From Actinomycetes bacterium (GTDB taxonomy: Bacteria > Actinomycetota > Acidimicrobiia > Spongiisociales > JAHEDJ01), in the NCBI GenBank assembly GCA_024641245.1, contig JAHEDK010000003.1:1-64000 (forward strand): 64,000 bases of DNA, given 5' to 3'. Each line of letters opens with the position of its first letter. Within the stretch, counting starts at the first letter, position 1. Below the pieces are notes generated by a model that saw only the letters and a program-made list of their open reading frames with translations, had not been told where the DNA came from and did not search any database. The position numbers and the translations under genes were made by a program. Positions 25,524 through 34,222 of this stretch are shown here, piece by piece.

Positions 25524-26696
25524 ATGATCGACATCGACGCCGTTCGGGCAGACACTCCGGCGTGCGGACTCGTTCTGCATCTCAACAACGCAGGGGCGTC
25601 ACTTTCTCCCCGCACCGTGGTCGACGCCCAAATCGACTACCTGATGCACGAAGCCATGACCGGTGGTTACGAGTTGGCCGAACAGCGTCGTGGCCAGATA
25701 GCGGCCGTTTACGACTCGATTGCCGGACTCCTCGGATGCACCAGTGGCGAGATCGCCCTGATGGGAAGTGCCACCGACGCCTGGAACGCAGCGTTTGCCG
25801 CCATCGAGTTCCAACCGGGCGACCGGATCCTTACCGCTGAAGCGGAGTACGCCAGCAACGTGATCAACTTCAGCAAGGCGAGTCGAGAGAAGGGGGCGGT
25901 GGTCGAGGTCGTTCCGTCTTCCGAGACGGGCGAGTTGTCGGTTTCGGCACTCGAGTCGATGATCGACGACCGGGTGAAACTGATCGCAGTCAGCCATATC
26001 CCGACCAACGGTGGTCTGGTCAATCCGGCGGAGGCTATCGGCGCAATCGCCCGCTCGGCCGGGGTTACGTACCTGCTCGATGCCTGCCAGTCGGTGGGCC
26101 AGCTCGAACTCGATGTCGAATCTCTCGGTTGCGACCTGCTGACGGCCACCGGCCGCAAGTACCTACGCGGCCCTCGCGGAACAGGATTCCTGTACGTTCG
26201 GGACGGGTGGTCGAACGAGCCGAGCGTCCTGGATCTCCATTCGGCTCGATGGACGGGAGCCGCCTCCTACGAGGTTCGGTCCGACGCCCGGCGTTTCGAA
26301 ACGTGGGAGTTCGGGTATGCCGCACTCGTCGGACTCGGCATCGCGGTTGACTACGCCCTCGATCTCGGTCTCGACGTCATTGAGCAGCGGATCGTGGATC
26401 TGGCAGACGACCTGCGCCGGTACCTCAGCGGGATGCCGGGAGTTAGCCCGACCGACTTGGGTACCAGGCAATGCGGAATCGTCACGTTCACGGTTGACGG
26501 TGTCGGAGCCTCCGAGGTCGTCGGGCAACTGCGCGATCAGCGGATCAACGTCTCGGTGTCCACGCCACTGTCAACGCCGATCGACGCCGAGCGCCGGCAC
26601 CTACCCGATCTCGTTCGGGCCTCCGTCCACTACTTCAATACCGCAGACGAACTGGATCGGTTTGTATCGGCGCTGGGGTTGTTGACCGCCCGCTAG
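25524..26696 (+). CDS. class V aminotransferase (cysteine desulfurase-like)
   Basis: This 390-residue PLP enzyme has the fold-type I pattern: HLNNAGASL near the start, GSATDAWNAAFAA for cofactor phosphate, SHIPTNGGLVNP, YLLDACQSVGQLELDV (PLP ring Asp and His-equivalent Gln), and TATGRKYLRGPRGTGFLYV with the Schiff-base Lys near 212. It resembles the SufS/CsdA-like and isopenicillin-epimerase-like groups. No cysteine desulfurase Cys loop is evident, so the true reaction is open. TACCAT sits 7 nt before the ATG with no Shine-Dalgarno. Confidence 0.87.
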   Translation: MIDIDAVRADTPACGLVLHLNNAGASLSPRTVVDAQIDYLMHEAMTGGYELAEQRRGQIAAVYDSIAGLLGCTSGEIALMGSATDAWNAAFAAIEFQPGDRILTAEAEYASNVINFSKASREKGAVVEVVPSSETGELSVSALESMIDDRVKLIAVSHIPTNGGLVNPAEAIGAIARSAGVTYLLDACQSVGQLELDVESLGCDLLTATGRKYLRGPRGTGFLYVRDGWSNEPSVLDLHSARWTGAASYEVRSDARRFETWEFGYAALVGLGIAVDYALDLGLDVIEQRIVDLADDLRRYLSGMPGVSPTDLGTRQCGIVTFTVDGVGASEVVGQLRDQRINVSVSTPLSTPIDAERRHLPDLVRASVHYFNTADELDRFVSALGLLTAR

Positions 26697-26709
26697 CCGA
26701 ACGCTTCAC

Positions 26710-27580
26710 TCAGACCGCCTTGGCGAGGGTGGCGACGACCTCGGCGACCTGGTCGCCGGCCGCCCAGGTGAAATGACCGTGCTCGGGCCACAGCACGTAG
26801 GCGGAGTTGGGGATCCGGTCGGCCAGCCACCGTCCGACGGAGGCCGGGACGTGCTTGTCCTTTCCGCTGTACCAGAGAGGTCGGTGTTTTGACCTGAGAG
26901 ACGTCGAAGCCCCATGGCTTCCGGTAGAGCCCGGCTTCGTAGGCCGACGCTCTGCCGCCTTGCTTGACCGCTTCGCGGAACAGGTCGACGAACCAGTCGC
27001 GGATCTCCGGTCTCTCCATGGCTGCCCGATCCGCCTCACCCATCGAGGCAATCGACTGCTCGATCACCCGGTCTTCCCGACCTTTCTCGAAGGCGTAGGC
27101 GATCATCCCGTACTGGAATCTCCTGATCAGCCCATTCGAAGAGGGGAGGGTGAGCGCCGCCGAGTCCCGCATTCCCGTCGCTTCGAGTGGACCGGATCCG
27201 ACCACGATGCCGATGTGGATTACCCGGCTTCTGAGTGCGTGTCCGCACGCCAATGCGAACGGCGAACCCCCTGAAGCTCCGAGCAGCGCGAATCGCTCGA
27301 TGCCGAGCATGTCGGTCGCCTCTGCGATGTCGGCGGGCCAGTCGACGAACCGATGGTTCGGCCGAAATGTCGAAAGTCCGTATCCCGGCCGGTCGAAGGC
27401 GACGACCCGAACGTGTACGCCATGTCGTTGTATCACCGTCCGGGCGATGCCCAGCTCGAGTCGGTTCCCCGGGGATCCGTGGCAGTAGATCACCGGCGGT
27501 GCGTCGGCCGGCCCCCACTCGGCGTACACGAGCCGGCGGCCGTCGGAGAGATTGAGGATGCCTTCTCCGATTGCGTCCAT
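26710..27580 (-). pseudogene. alpha/beta hydrolase, frameshifted near 26885
   Basis: The N-terminal two thirds read as a normal hydrolase: VIYCHGSPGNRLE (oxyanion loop), AFDRPGYGLS and the elbow LLGASGGSPFAL. After VSQVKTPTSL the frame turns into Arg/Gly-rich nonsense ending at 26693. The missing C-terminus is present in another frame: LWYSGKDKHVPASV, then LWPEHGHFTW with the catalytic His, ending at 26710. A single indel near 26875-26895 explains this. It is either a recent pseudogene or a sequencing error. The start is ATG 27580, 2 nt after the stop of the upstream membrane gene. Confidence 0.8.
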
Positions 27581-27582
27581 CG

Positions 27583-28023
27583 CTACTCCAGTAGTCGAGC
27601 GAATGTGTAGACGCCTTCCGCGACGCCGAAAAGGGGCCACATTCCCCAGATGATCACCCAGTAGGTGAACGTGTTCTCACGGAATCCGAGATCACGGTCC
27701 CAGATGTAGAAGAAGATCGCCGTGTACCAGAACGGAACCGAGGCGACCAGCGCGAGGAGGAACCCCCACCGGTGCCCGAGGAGCATCCCGATGCTGCCGG
27801 CGATTTGTAGCGGAGCCCAGAAGAACGAGTCGGCCCAGGCGCTGCCCTGGTTGAAGGCGAAGTAGGCGGTGGGGTCGGTGGCCTCAGGGCTGCCGCCGTA
27901 TACGTTGGCGATCGTCCACTCGGCGCGTGGTCGAATGACTGCCACGAACTGGAGCGCCCCGAGCAGTCCGATCAGCACCAGGCCTGCGATTGCCACGATC
28001 CAGGTGAAGACGGTTGCTTCCAT
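27583..28023 (-). CDS. four-TM hypothetical membrane protein
   Basis: This 146-residue protein has about four membrane segments (FTWIVAIAGLVLIGLLGALQFVAV split across the start, then about 60-78, 82-102 and 118-138). Polar loops contain YFAFNQGSAWADSFFWAP. I do not recognise the family. It begins with an ATG, 15 nt after the stop of the frameshifted membrane gene, and its own stop lies 2 nt before the hydrolase start, so it belongs to the same operon. Confidence 0.7.
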   Translation of the reverse strand: MEATVFTWIVAIAGLVLIGLLGALQFVAVIRPRAEWTIANVYGGSPEATDPTAYFAFNQGSAWADSFFWAPLQIAGSIGMLLGHRWGFLLALVASVPFWYTAIFFYIWDRDLGFRENTFTYWVIIWGMWPLFGVAEGVYTFARLLE

Positions 28024-28038
28024 CTGTGGCTCCCTCGT

Positions 28039-28463
28039 TCAAGCCGTCGTCAGCGCCGATGCGGCGGCCACGATGGTGATTAGTCCCATCACGCCCCAGA
28101 CGGCGAGGAATACCAGACCGAGCCTCACGTTGGCCGGTGCCCCGATCTTGAGCCCGCGCCGCTGCATTGCCAGCCGGGTGAAGATGCCGCGGCCGGCGAA
28201 ATAGACGTACATACCGCCGCCGACGAGGCCGAAGTATGCCCAGGCGGGTTCGTCGATGATCAACAGAATCCCGGCGACGACCATCGTCCAGCATCCCAGG
28301 GTGATTCGCCGCGGATATCGGCCCAGAAGGTTGGTTCTACCGCCTCCTCTGCTTCCATCAGCGTCAGCTTGACGGCCGTGGCCGGGGCCAGCCAGGCGAT
28401 GGCCTGCCCTCCCCAACACAGTAGGGAGAGAACGACGACCACGATTCCGAGTATGACTTGCAT
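28039..28463 (-). pseudogene. membrane protein gene frameshifted near 28295
   Basis: The 5' part reads MQVILGIVVVVLSLLCWGG and continues to VEPTFWADIRGE; that frame then stops after SSPGFC. A second frame carries the rest: WTMVVAGILLIIDEPAWAYF, three further hydrophobic stretches and the end SALTTA at 28039. The two parts join naturally with one indel between about 28285 and 28310, giving a four-TM protein of about 140 residues. It lies 3 nt after the stop of the upstream gene. It is either a true pseudogene or an assembly indel. Confidence 0.75.
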
Positions 28464-28466
28464 CGC

Positions 28467-28949
28467 TCAGTTCGGATGCGGAGCGCGTCTCGGACCGGGG
28501 GCGCTTCGCACCATGTTCCATACGGCTGTGTCGTAGCGGCGGAGCAAGATCACTCCCTGTAGCAAGGCCAGCATGATGTTCGTCAGCAGGTACGGCCAGG
28601 CCAGGAAGGGCAGAATGGCCACCACCCACACGACCGAGGCCACGACTCCTGCGTCGACGTATCTGCCGCGAGTGAGGATGAGTATCGCCACCGTCACCTC
28701 GAACAAGATCACCAGGATCATGAACAGGTCGCCGTTGGGCATGAATACGTCCCGCATGAAATCCGCCAAGAATCCGAACCAGGCGCCTTCCGCGTATCCA
28801 TCGAGTTCGTCGCTGCGCGGCAACGTGTAGACGGTGTTGAAGACGGCAGCCGCCAGGTAGGCGACGCCGATGAATATGCGCCAGAGGTTCCATCCGGCCC
28901 CTCCCAGCCTGCGTCCTTCCGCGCCCATCAGTCCTCCGTGGCTCGACAT
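28467..28949 (-). CDS. four-TM hypothetical membrane protein
   Basis: This 160-residue protein has hydrophobic segments near 20-40, 75-97, 103-120 and 122-140, with a charged C-terminus. The WNLWRIFIGVAYLAAAVFNTVY segment and a short DGYAEGAWFGFLADF loop recall DoxX-like proteins, but the match is weak. It is the first gene of a four-gene operon with two more membrane proteins and a hydrolase. The start is ATG 28949, or ATG 28928 at MGAEGRRLGG. Confidence 0.65.
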   Translation of the reverse strand: MSSHGGLMGAEGRRLGGAGWNLWRIFIGVAYLAAAVFNTVYTLPRSDELDGYAEGAWFGFLADFMRDVFMPNGDLFMILVILFEVTVAILILTRGRYVDAGVVASVVWVVAILPFLAWPYLLTNIMLALLQGVILLRRYDTAVWNMVRSAPGPRRAPHPN

Positions 28950-29035
28950 CAACCAGTCTGGGGAAGTGGCCCGGTCGGTTGTAGAGGCGAATGCCTCGAA
29001 TCGCCGCACATTTCCTGATCCGGCGAACGCGGGAG

Positions 29036-31564
29036 CTACACGCCGATGGGCTCCGGCTTGTCGAGGAGGTAGACCCTCTCCACCGGTTCCTCTCCCCGCC
29101 TCTGATGCCAGCGATCCCACAGGACAAGCAGGCTCGGGAGCACGATCAGCGCACCCAGCAGCGAGAAACCGATGGCGTAGGCCGTGACTATCCCGAACTG
29201 CTGGAACGCGGTGAGCGATGAACTGATCAGAACCGCGAATCCGGCGATGGTGGTCAGTGCCGACCCGACGAGGGCGCCGCCTGTGTGGCCGGCGGTCGAA
29301 CGCAGGGCGGCGGCCGGATCGTCGAAGCGCTGCCGATCCTCCAGGTAGCGGTGGGTGATGTGGATCGTGTACGGAACGCCGATTCCGATGGCCAAGGCGG
29401 CGGTTGTGGCGGTGACCGGACCGAAGGGAATCCCGCTGGCCGCCATCATCCCGTAGGTCCACAAGACGACGACAATGACCGGTGCGATCGTGATCACGCC
29501 GAGCATCGGCCGGCGGCATTCGAACCAGAACCCCGCCGTTAGCAGCACCATGGCCGCAATCAGGGTGATGGCCAGCGAGGAAATCTGCGACGAATTGAGA
29601 GCGTCGATCACAACGGTGACGACGATGTGCTCGTTGGTGGCGACTGCAGTGACTCCATCGAGTGCAGTGACGGGCGCGAAATCCTCGGTGAGCGCCGCGT
29701 CAAGGTCTCTTGCGAAGTCTTCGCCGGCAGTCGTCGACATCGCCACCCTGACCGCGGGTGGCCCGCCTGCGGAGACAACCTGAGCCATGCCATCCGGATC
29801 TTGCGCAGCCGCAGCCGCGTAGATCGCCCCGACATCCGCGTCGGCGCGCACAGTCAAGCCCGGGTCGAGTCCCAGTTCGGTGGCATCACCGGCAAACTCG
29901 GTCGTCTCCATCAGACCTGCGAGAACCGATATCGGACTCAGTGCGGCTGCCCGGTCGCCCTGCCTCACCACGTGCTCGTCGTTCTCTAGTCCCGCCAGCG
30001 CAGCCACCAGCGCGTTGTGTGCCTCCGGAGTGAGGATGTCACCTTCGATGAGCACGTCGGTCATCTCTCCGAAACCGGATTCATAGCTGTCGCTGAGCGT
30101 TGCATAGGTCTTGAGAATCGGAGCATCTTCAGGGATGAAGGCCGCCGAACTGAACTCGGTGTCCAGGTTCATCAGGCCGAAGATTCCCGCTCCAGCCAGC
30201 AGCGCCGTCGTGGCGAGCACGATGATTGGATGGCGCTCGGCCAACACCGCCGTGGCAGCGGAGCCCCGAGTTATCCAGCGTCGCTCCTGGCCGGCGAGAC
30301 CCAGGATCGGGAGCGTTCCTCTTCGCTCCGCCCGCCGGTCGAGCAACAGTCGGACGGCAGGTACGAATGTGAGCATTATCAGGAAGGCCGTGGCGATTCC
30401 GACCGCGGCCATGATGCCGAAGTCACGTAGCGCCGGGACCGGATTCACGACGTTGGTAAGGAACCCGATCGACGTGGTCAAGGTGGCGAGGACCAGAGCG
30501 ATGCCGACTGTGGCGGTAGCCCGACCGGCTGCACCGGTAACGCTTTTGCCGGTTCCGATCTCGCCGCGGTAGCGGGCGGTCAGGTGAACTGCGTAGTCGA
30601 CCCCCAGCCCCACGAGCAGGATCGGCAGAGCCTGGAGCAACTCGCTCGATCTGCCGACCAATCCGAGGTAGCGAGGGCCGAGCAGAACGCCCGCCCCCAT
30701 CATGCATGCGATCGCCATGCCGATGCCCGTCAAAGCCAGGGCAACGTCGGCCGCAGTCCGGCGTACCGCGCCGCCGACCCCTGCCCGTGTAGCCGGACGG
30801 ACCCAGAACACGATGGCGAGGATGCCCATGATGACCACCGTCGCCAGCAGGAACAGCCCAGGAACCTCATCGCGAAAGGTCGAATCCGAGAACAACAGCT
30901 CGAAGCTGAATGCAGACAGACTGACCGCCCCGTCGGCGTCTCCTTCGACGGCGACGGCCGCGCTGCGGTGAATCTCTTCCAGTTCCTCGTAAGAGCCCAA
31001 ACTCGACGTATCGAGGAATACGACCATGAGACCCGAGTCGACCGGGCCGCCGATCGGACTATCAACTGAGGAGGGGAGCAGGGCGCGGACCTGTTCGGTC
31101 TCCTCGGACGTCATCTGTCCCAGCGCTAGCTGGTACATCTGCCGAACGGTGGCGTCGTCGGCCGTGTCGATCGGCGTCCCCAGGAACTCCATTGCCCGGA
31201 TGGCAGGTGTCAGGTAGGAGACGATCGGCCCTGCCGGACGAACGGCGAGATACTCAGCGGCTGAACTAGCTCGAAGCCGGTCCTCGGCGGACACGATGGC
31301 ACGCAGTGCATCCGCCGTCATCACGTCGCCGCGGTCGGATGTTATGAGCACCTGCAGCGACCGACTCGTGGAGGCGAAACGGTCTTGTACGTCCAGCAGT
31401 GCTGCGTACTCGGGGGCGTCGGGGGCGAAACTCTCGATGGTCGGTGCGACTTCGTCTCGGGGGATGAAGGAGGCGAGTGTGGCTGTGATGGCGATGCCGG
31501 CGGCCACCACGACGATCGGGGCGCGTCGGATTGCAGCTGAGAGGAAACGGATCAAGGCAGTCAC
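29036..31564 (-). CDS. RND superfamily transporter, MMPL type
   Basis: This 842-residue pump has two repeats, each with one membrane segment, a large external domain and a five-segment bundle, for about 12 segments in all. GVDYAVHLTARY (first repeat) and GIGVPYTIHITHRYLED (second) are the conserved proton-relay motifs. It resembles HpnN-like and MmpL-like lipid or hopanoid exporters; the substrate is unknown. The GTG at 31564 has CCGGAG at good spacing and directly precedes the first segment. The gene is divergent from a TetR regulator with a shared operator between them. Confidence 0.88.
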   Translation of the reverse strand: MTALIRFLSAAIRRAPIVVVAAGIAITATLASFIPRDEVAPTIESFAPDAPEYAALLDVQDRFASTSRSLQVLITSDRGDVMTADALRAIVSAEDRLRASSAAEYLAVRPAGPIVSYLTPAIRAMEFLGTPIDTADDATVRQMYQLALGQMTSEETEQVRALLPSSVDSPIGGPVDSGLMVVFLDTSSLGSYEELEEIHRSAAVAVEGDADGAVSLSAFSFELLFSDSTFRDEVPGLFLLATVVIMGILAIVFWVRPATRAGVGGAVRRTAADVALALTGIGMAIACMMGAGVLLGPRYLGLVGRSSELLQALPILLVGLGVDYAVHLTARYRGEIGTGKSVTGAAGRATATVGIALVLATLTTSIGFLTNVVNPVPALRDFGIMAAVGIATAFLIMLTFVPAVRLLLDRRAERRGTLPILGLAGQERRWITRGSAATAVLAERHPIIVLATTALLAGAGIFGLMNLDTEFSSAAFIPEDAPILKTYATLSDSYESGFGEMTDVLIEGDILTPEAHNALVAALAGLENDEHVVRQGDRAAALSPISVLAGLMETTEFAGDATELGLDPGLTVRADADVGAIYAAAAAQDPDGMAQVVSAGGPPAVRVAMSTTAGEDFARDLDAALTEDFAPVTALDGVTAVATNEHIVVTVVIDALNSSQISSLAITLIAAMVLLTAGFWFECRRPMLGVITIAPVIVVVLWTYGMMAASGIPFGPVTATTAALAIGIGVPYTIHITHRYLEDRQRFDDPAAALRSTAGHTGGALVGSALTTIAGFAVLISSSLTAFQQFGIVTAYAIGFSLLGALIVLPSLLVLWDRWHQRRGEEPVERVYLLDKPEPIGV

Positions 31565-31610
31565 TGCATACTCCGGCGTTCCGTCTGGTCGAACTCCAGG
31601 CCTTGTCAAC

Positions 31611-31638
31611 TGATACAAGGTACGTTATGTTTGTATCA
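31611..31638. promoter_or_regulatory. TetR-type operator between pump and regulator
   Basis: Perfect 8-bp half-sites TGATACAA (31611-31618) and TTGTATCA (31631-31638) are separated by 12 nt. The right half-site overlaps the A of the TetR start codon. TTGTCA (31603-31608) and TATGTT (31626-31631), 17 nt apart, form a promoter that the operator covers, giving a leaderless tetR mRNA. Confidence 0.75.
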
Positions 31639-32240
31639 TGATTCCCGACGCTCTGTCAACCGGTGATCGGATCCTTCAGGCGGCTATCCAGTTGTTCGTC
31701 GATCACGGTGTCCGTCGAACGTCGATGGATGAGGTAGCCGGTCAATCGGGAGTTTCGCGAGTGACTCTCTATCGCTACTTCGCGGACCGCAAGGCGCTCG
31801 TCAGGGCGGCCTTTTTCGCGCCCATCGAGGCGCTCGAGTCGCTGCAAGTGGAACTCGAGGACGAGGACGGTCTGACGGTTGAGCGGGTTCTCGTTGCCGT
31901 CGGTGAGCGCATAGCCGACCAACCTGCCATTGATCTGCCGGTTCATCGGGACGAACTCGACAAGCTCTACCCGCGGCTGGCCGCAGAGTATGCGCAGCGA
32001 CGCGACGCCGTCGCCCATCGCCTCATCTCGTGGATCTTCGACCTCGCCGAACGATCTGGCCGCTTGCGCGCCGGGGTTCGGAAGGATCTCGTCGAGGGGG
32101 TGATGTGGGATCTGCTGGTCAACCCTCATTCGATCCCCGCCGTGCGGGACTCCGGGATCAGAGCGCGAGAACTGTATGCGGCCTTGATCGACGTGTTCCT
32201 TTACGGGATGCTCTCCGACGTCGGGGTTCCAGAGGGTTGA
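31638..32240 (+). CDS. TetR family regulator of the MMPL pump
   Basis: This 200-residue repressor has a TetR N-terminus: DRILQAAIQLFVDHGVRRTSMDEVA, then the helix-turn-helix SGVSRVTLYRYFADRKALVRAAF (about 35-60). The C-terminal ligand and dimer domain is all-helical. It is divergent from the RND pump, and a near-perfect operator covers its own promoter, so it probably represses both genes until the pump substrate or a related lipid binds. The ATG is 6 nt after TATGTT with no Shine-Dalgarno. Confidence 0.9.
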   Translation: MIPDALSTGDRILQAAIQLFVDHGVRRTSMDEVAGQSGVSRVTLYRYFADRKALVRAAFFAPIEALESLQVELEDEDGLTVERVLVAVGERIADQPAIDLPVHRDELDKLYPRLAAEYAQRRDAVAHRLISWIFDLAERSGRLRAGVRKDLVEGVMWDLLVNPHSIPAVRDSGIRARELYAALIDVFLYGMLSDVGVPEG

Positions 32241-32322
32241 TCGTCGTCCCGGAGTGGGCGGGACTCCATCGTTGAGTCGGGAGGTACGAGATTCTGTCAC
32301 GCCGGACCTGTATCGTTTCAGC

Positions 32323-33903
32323 GTGATGACAGAGCAATCGGGACCCGAATCCAGCGGAGACACTCGTGGCACCACCACCTCAGCATTCGGAGTTGGTCGC
32401 CGTGAGAATCATGACGCCTCAGCGTTCTACGCCCGCTTCGGCCCTCCCGAACTATCTGAAGACGACAGATTGTGTCCGTTGCCGGTGGATCTGCCGGATC
32501 CTCCGTGCATAGTTGGCGACGCCCGCCACATGACTGAGGTCCCCGACCGGTCGGTAGCGCTGGTGGTCACGTCGCCGCCCTACTTCGTCGGGAAGGAATA
32601 CGAGCAGGCGATTACCGGACCAGCAGAGGCAGCAGGGCCGCAGGTTCCGAAATCGTATGTCGAGTATCTGGAAATGCTGCGCGACGTCTTTGCAGAGTGC
32701 AAGCGCACACTCGAACCCGGTGGTCGGATTGCCGTCAATGTCGCAAATCTCGGCCGCAAGCCCTATCGGAGCCTGTCCGCCGACGTGATCCGTATCCTTC
32801 AAGACGATCTGGGTCTGCTGTTGCGCGGCGAGATCATCTGGCAAAAGGCCGAGGGTGCTTCTGGATCGGTGGCGTGGGGGTCGTTCAACAAGGCCACCAA
32901 CCCGGTGCTGCGCGACGTCACCGAGCGAGTGATAGTCGCCTCCAAGGGGCGGTTCGATCGAGCGCGATCACGCCAACAGAGAGAGAGGGACGGCTACCCC
33001 TTCGAAAACACCATGCCGGTCGACGAGTTCATGGAAGCAACTCTCGATGTGTGGCGAATCGACGCCGAGAGCGCCCGCCGGGTCCAGCATCCCGCCCCTT
33101 TCCCCGTAGATCTGCCGCGCCGTCTCATAGAGTTGTACACATTCGAGAACGATCTTATCCTCGATCCCTTCCTCGGATCGGGGACAACGCTCGTGGCCGC
33201 GGCGCGTACCGGCCGTCGGGCGGTCGGCTACGACCTGGATCCTGATTACATTGAGACCGCCAAGGCTCGCTACCGCGCAGAGAAGAAGCGCTACCGGAAA
33301 CAGCGAGAGCACGAGAACGCCCACCAGGAGCGTTTCGCCCTCGATCTGCCGCCAGAAGCCACTGCCGAAGAGCGGGCAGACCACTTCCAGCGTCGGGCGA
33401 GCCGGGAAGGCAAGAAGGCTCAGGACCTCGCCCGTCAGGTCTTGGAAGAGGTGGGATTCCAGGTCATCGATGAGGCGTACAAGTTGCCCAAGTCGGGTGT
33501 GCAATTCAATTTCCGGGTTGTGGATGCCAAAGGGGATCGGGAGTTCCTGGTCGACGTATCCGGCGCCTTCACTACAGCCCGGCCGGGGCTGCTGCGCACC
33601 GACACGCTCTGGAAGACGCTTGGCCGGGCGCACGTCCTCAAGTCGCTCGACGAACAGGCCCGGCTGTTGATTGTGACGTCGAATCTCCCGCGGCCCGGCA
33701 GCGACGGGGACAGAGCCCTTCACGCGGTTGGCCCCGGCAATGTTTGGGACGCCATCGAGATGTTCGACAGTGAGGGGGTGAACCGGTTGGAACAATACGC
33801 ACAGGGGCAACTCGAACAGCTCCCCGGGTTCTGGAGCGATGCCGAACTCGCCGCCCGTCGCGATGAGCAACTCGCCCGGTACTACGACGTCGAAGACGAA
33901 TGA
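32323..33903 (+). CDS. DNA methyltransferase with extra C-terminal domain
   Basis: This protein of about 526 residues has a beta-class amino-methyltransferase core: motif IV TSPPY (about 82, N6-adenine or N4-cytosine type), a variable target-recognition region (about 180-265), then motif I DPFLGSGTT (about 282-290). A basic linker (about 315-360) leads to an extra domain (about 365-500) with VQFNFRVVDAKGD and REFLVDVSGAF, which looks like a degenerate PD-(D/E)xK fold. TATCGT is 6 nt before GTG 32323 (ATG 32326 also possible). The stop overlaps the next gene by ATGA. The specificity is unknown. Confidence 0.88.
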   Translation: MMTEQSGPESSGDTRGTTTSAFGVGRRENHDASAFYARFGPPELSEDDRLCPLPVDLPDPPCIVGDARHMTEVPDRSVALVVTSPPYFVGKEYEQAITGPAEAAGPQVPKSYVEYLEMLRDVFAECKRTLEPGGRIAVNVANLGRKPYRSLSADVIRILQDDLGLLLRGEIIWQKAEGASGSVAWGSFNKATNPVLRDVTERVIVASKGRFDRARSRQQRERDGYPFENTMPVDEFMEATLDVWRIDAESARRVQHPAPFPVDLPRRLIELYTFENDLILDPFLGSGTTLVAAARTGRRAVGYDLDPDYIETAKARYRAEKKRYRKQREHENAHQERFALDLPPEATAEERADHFQRRASREGKKAQDLARQVLEEVGFQVIDEAYKLPKSGVQFNFRVVDAKGDREFLVDVSGAFTTARPGLLRTDTLWKTLGRAHVLKSLDEQARLLIVTSNLPRPGSDGDRALHAVGPGNVWDAIEMFDSEGVNRLEQYAQGQLEQLPGFWSDAELAARRDEQLARYYDVEDE

Positions 33904-34220
33904 AGGGGGTCGCGTACGCGGTCGTACGCTTCGATCCCCCCGGGGTTTACCTGGCCGAAGACATCGAAGTGCTCCAACGACTGCTGGCGCTCGACCTGGT
34001 CGCCGATACGGATCCGGCACTGCTTACGGAGGAGGGCGCCGACGAACTGCGCAGAGCTCTCCTCGAGGAGCGTTGGGGTGACGCGGTGGTGACCTGGATG
34101 GCACTCTCAGGAGTCGCCGTGGACGTCTACACATTTCTGCCGATCTATGGGAACGGCGAACTCCCCACCGAACTGATCGGCGCACAGTTGCAGTTCAAGC
34201 GGCTGTTCCGGGACGCCTGA
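33900..34220 (+). CDS. small hypothetical protein of the methyltransferase cassette
   Basis: This 106-residue protein has a strand-helix start (AYAVVRFDPPGVYLAEDIEVLQRLLAL split by a turn), an acidic middle and a hydrophobic WMALSGVAVDVYTFLPIYG segment. It has no helix-turn-helix that I can see and no Cys. It overlaps the methyltransferase stop by ATGA and ends 2 nt before the nuclease-like gene, so it must be made with both. It could be a subunit or regulator of the system. I do not recognise the family. Confidence 0.72.
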   Translation: MKGVAYAVVRFDPPGVYLAEDIEVLQRLLALDLVADTDPALLTEEGADELRRALLEERWGDAVVTWMALSGVAVDVYTFLPIYGNGELPTELIGAQLQFKRLFRDA

Positions 34221-34222
34221 CC

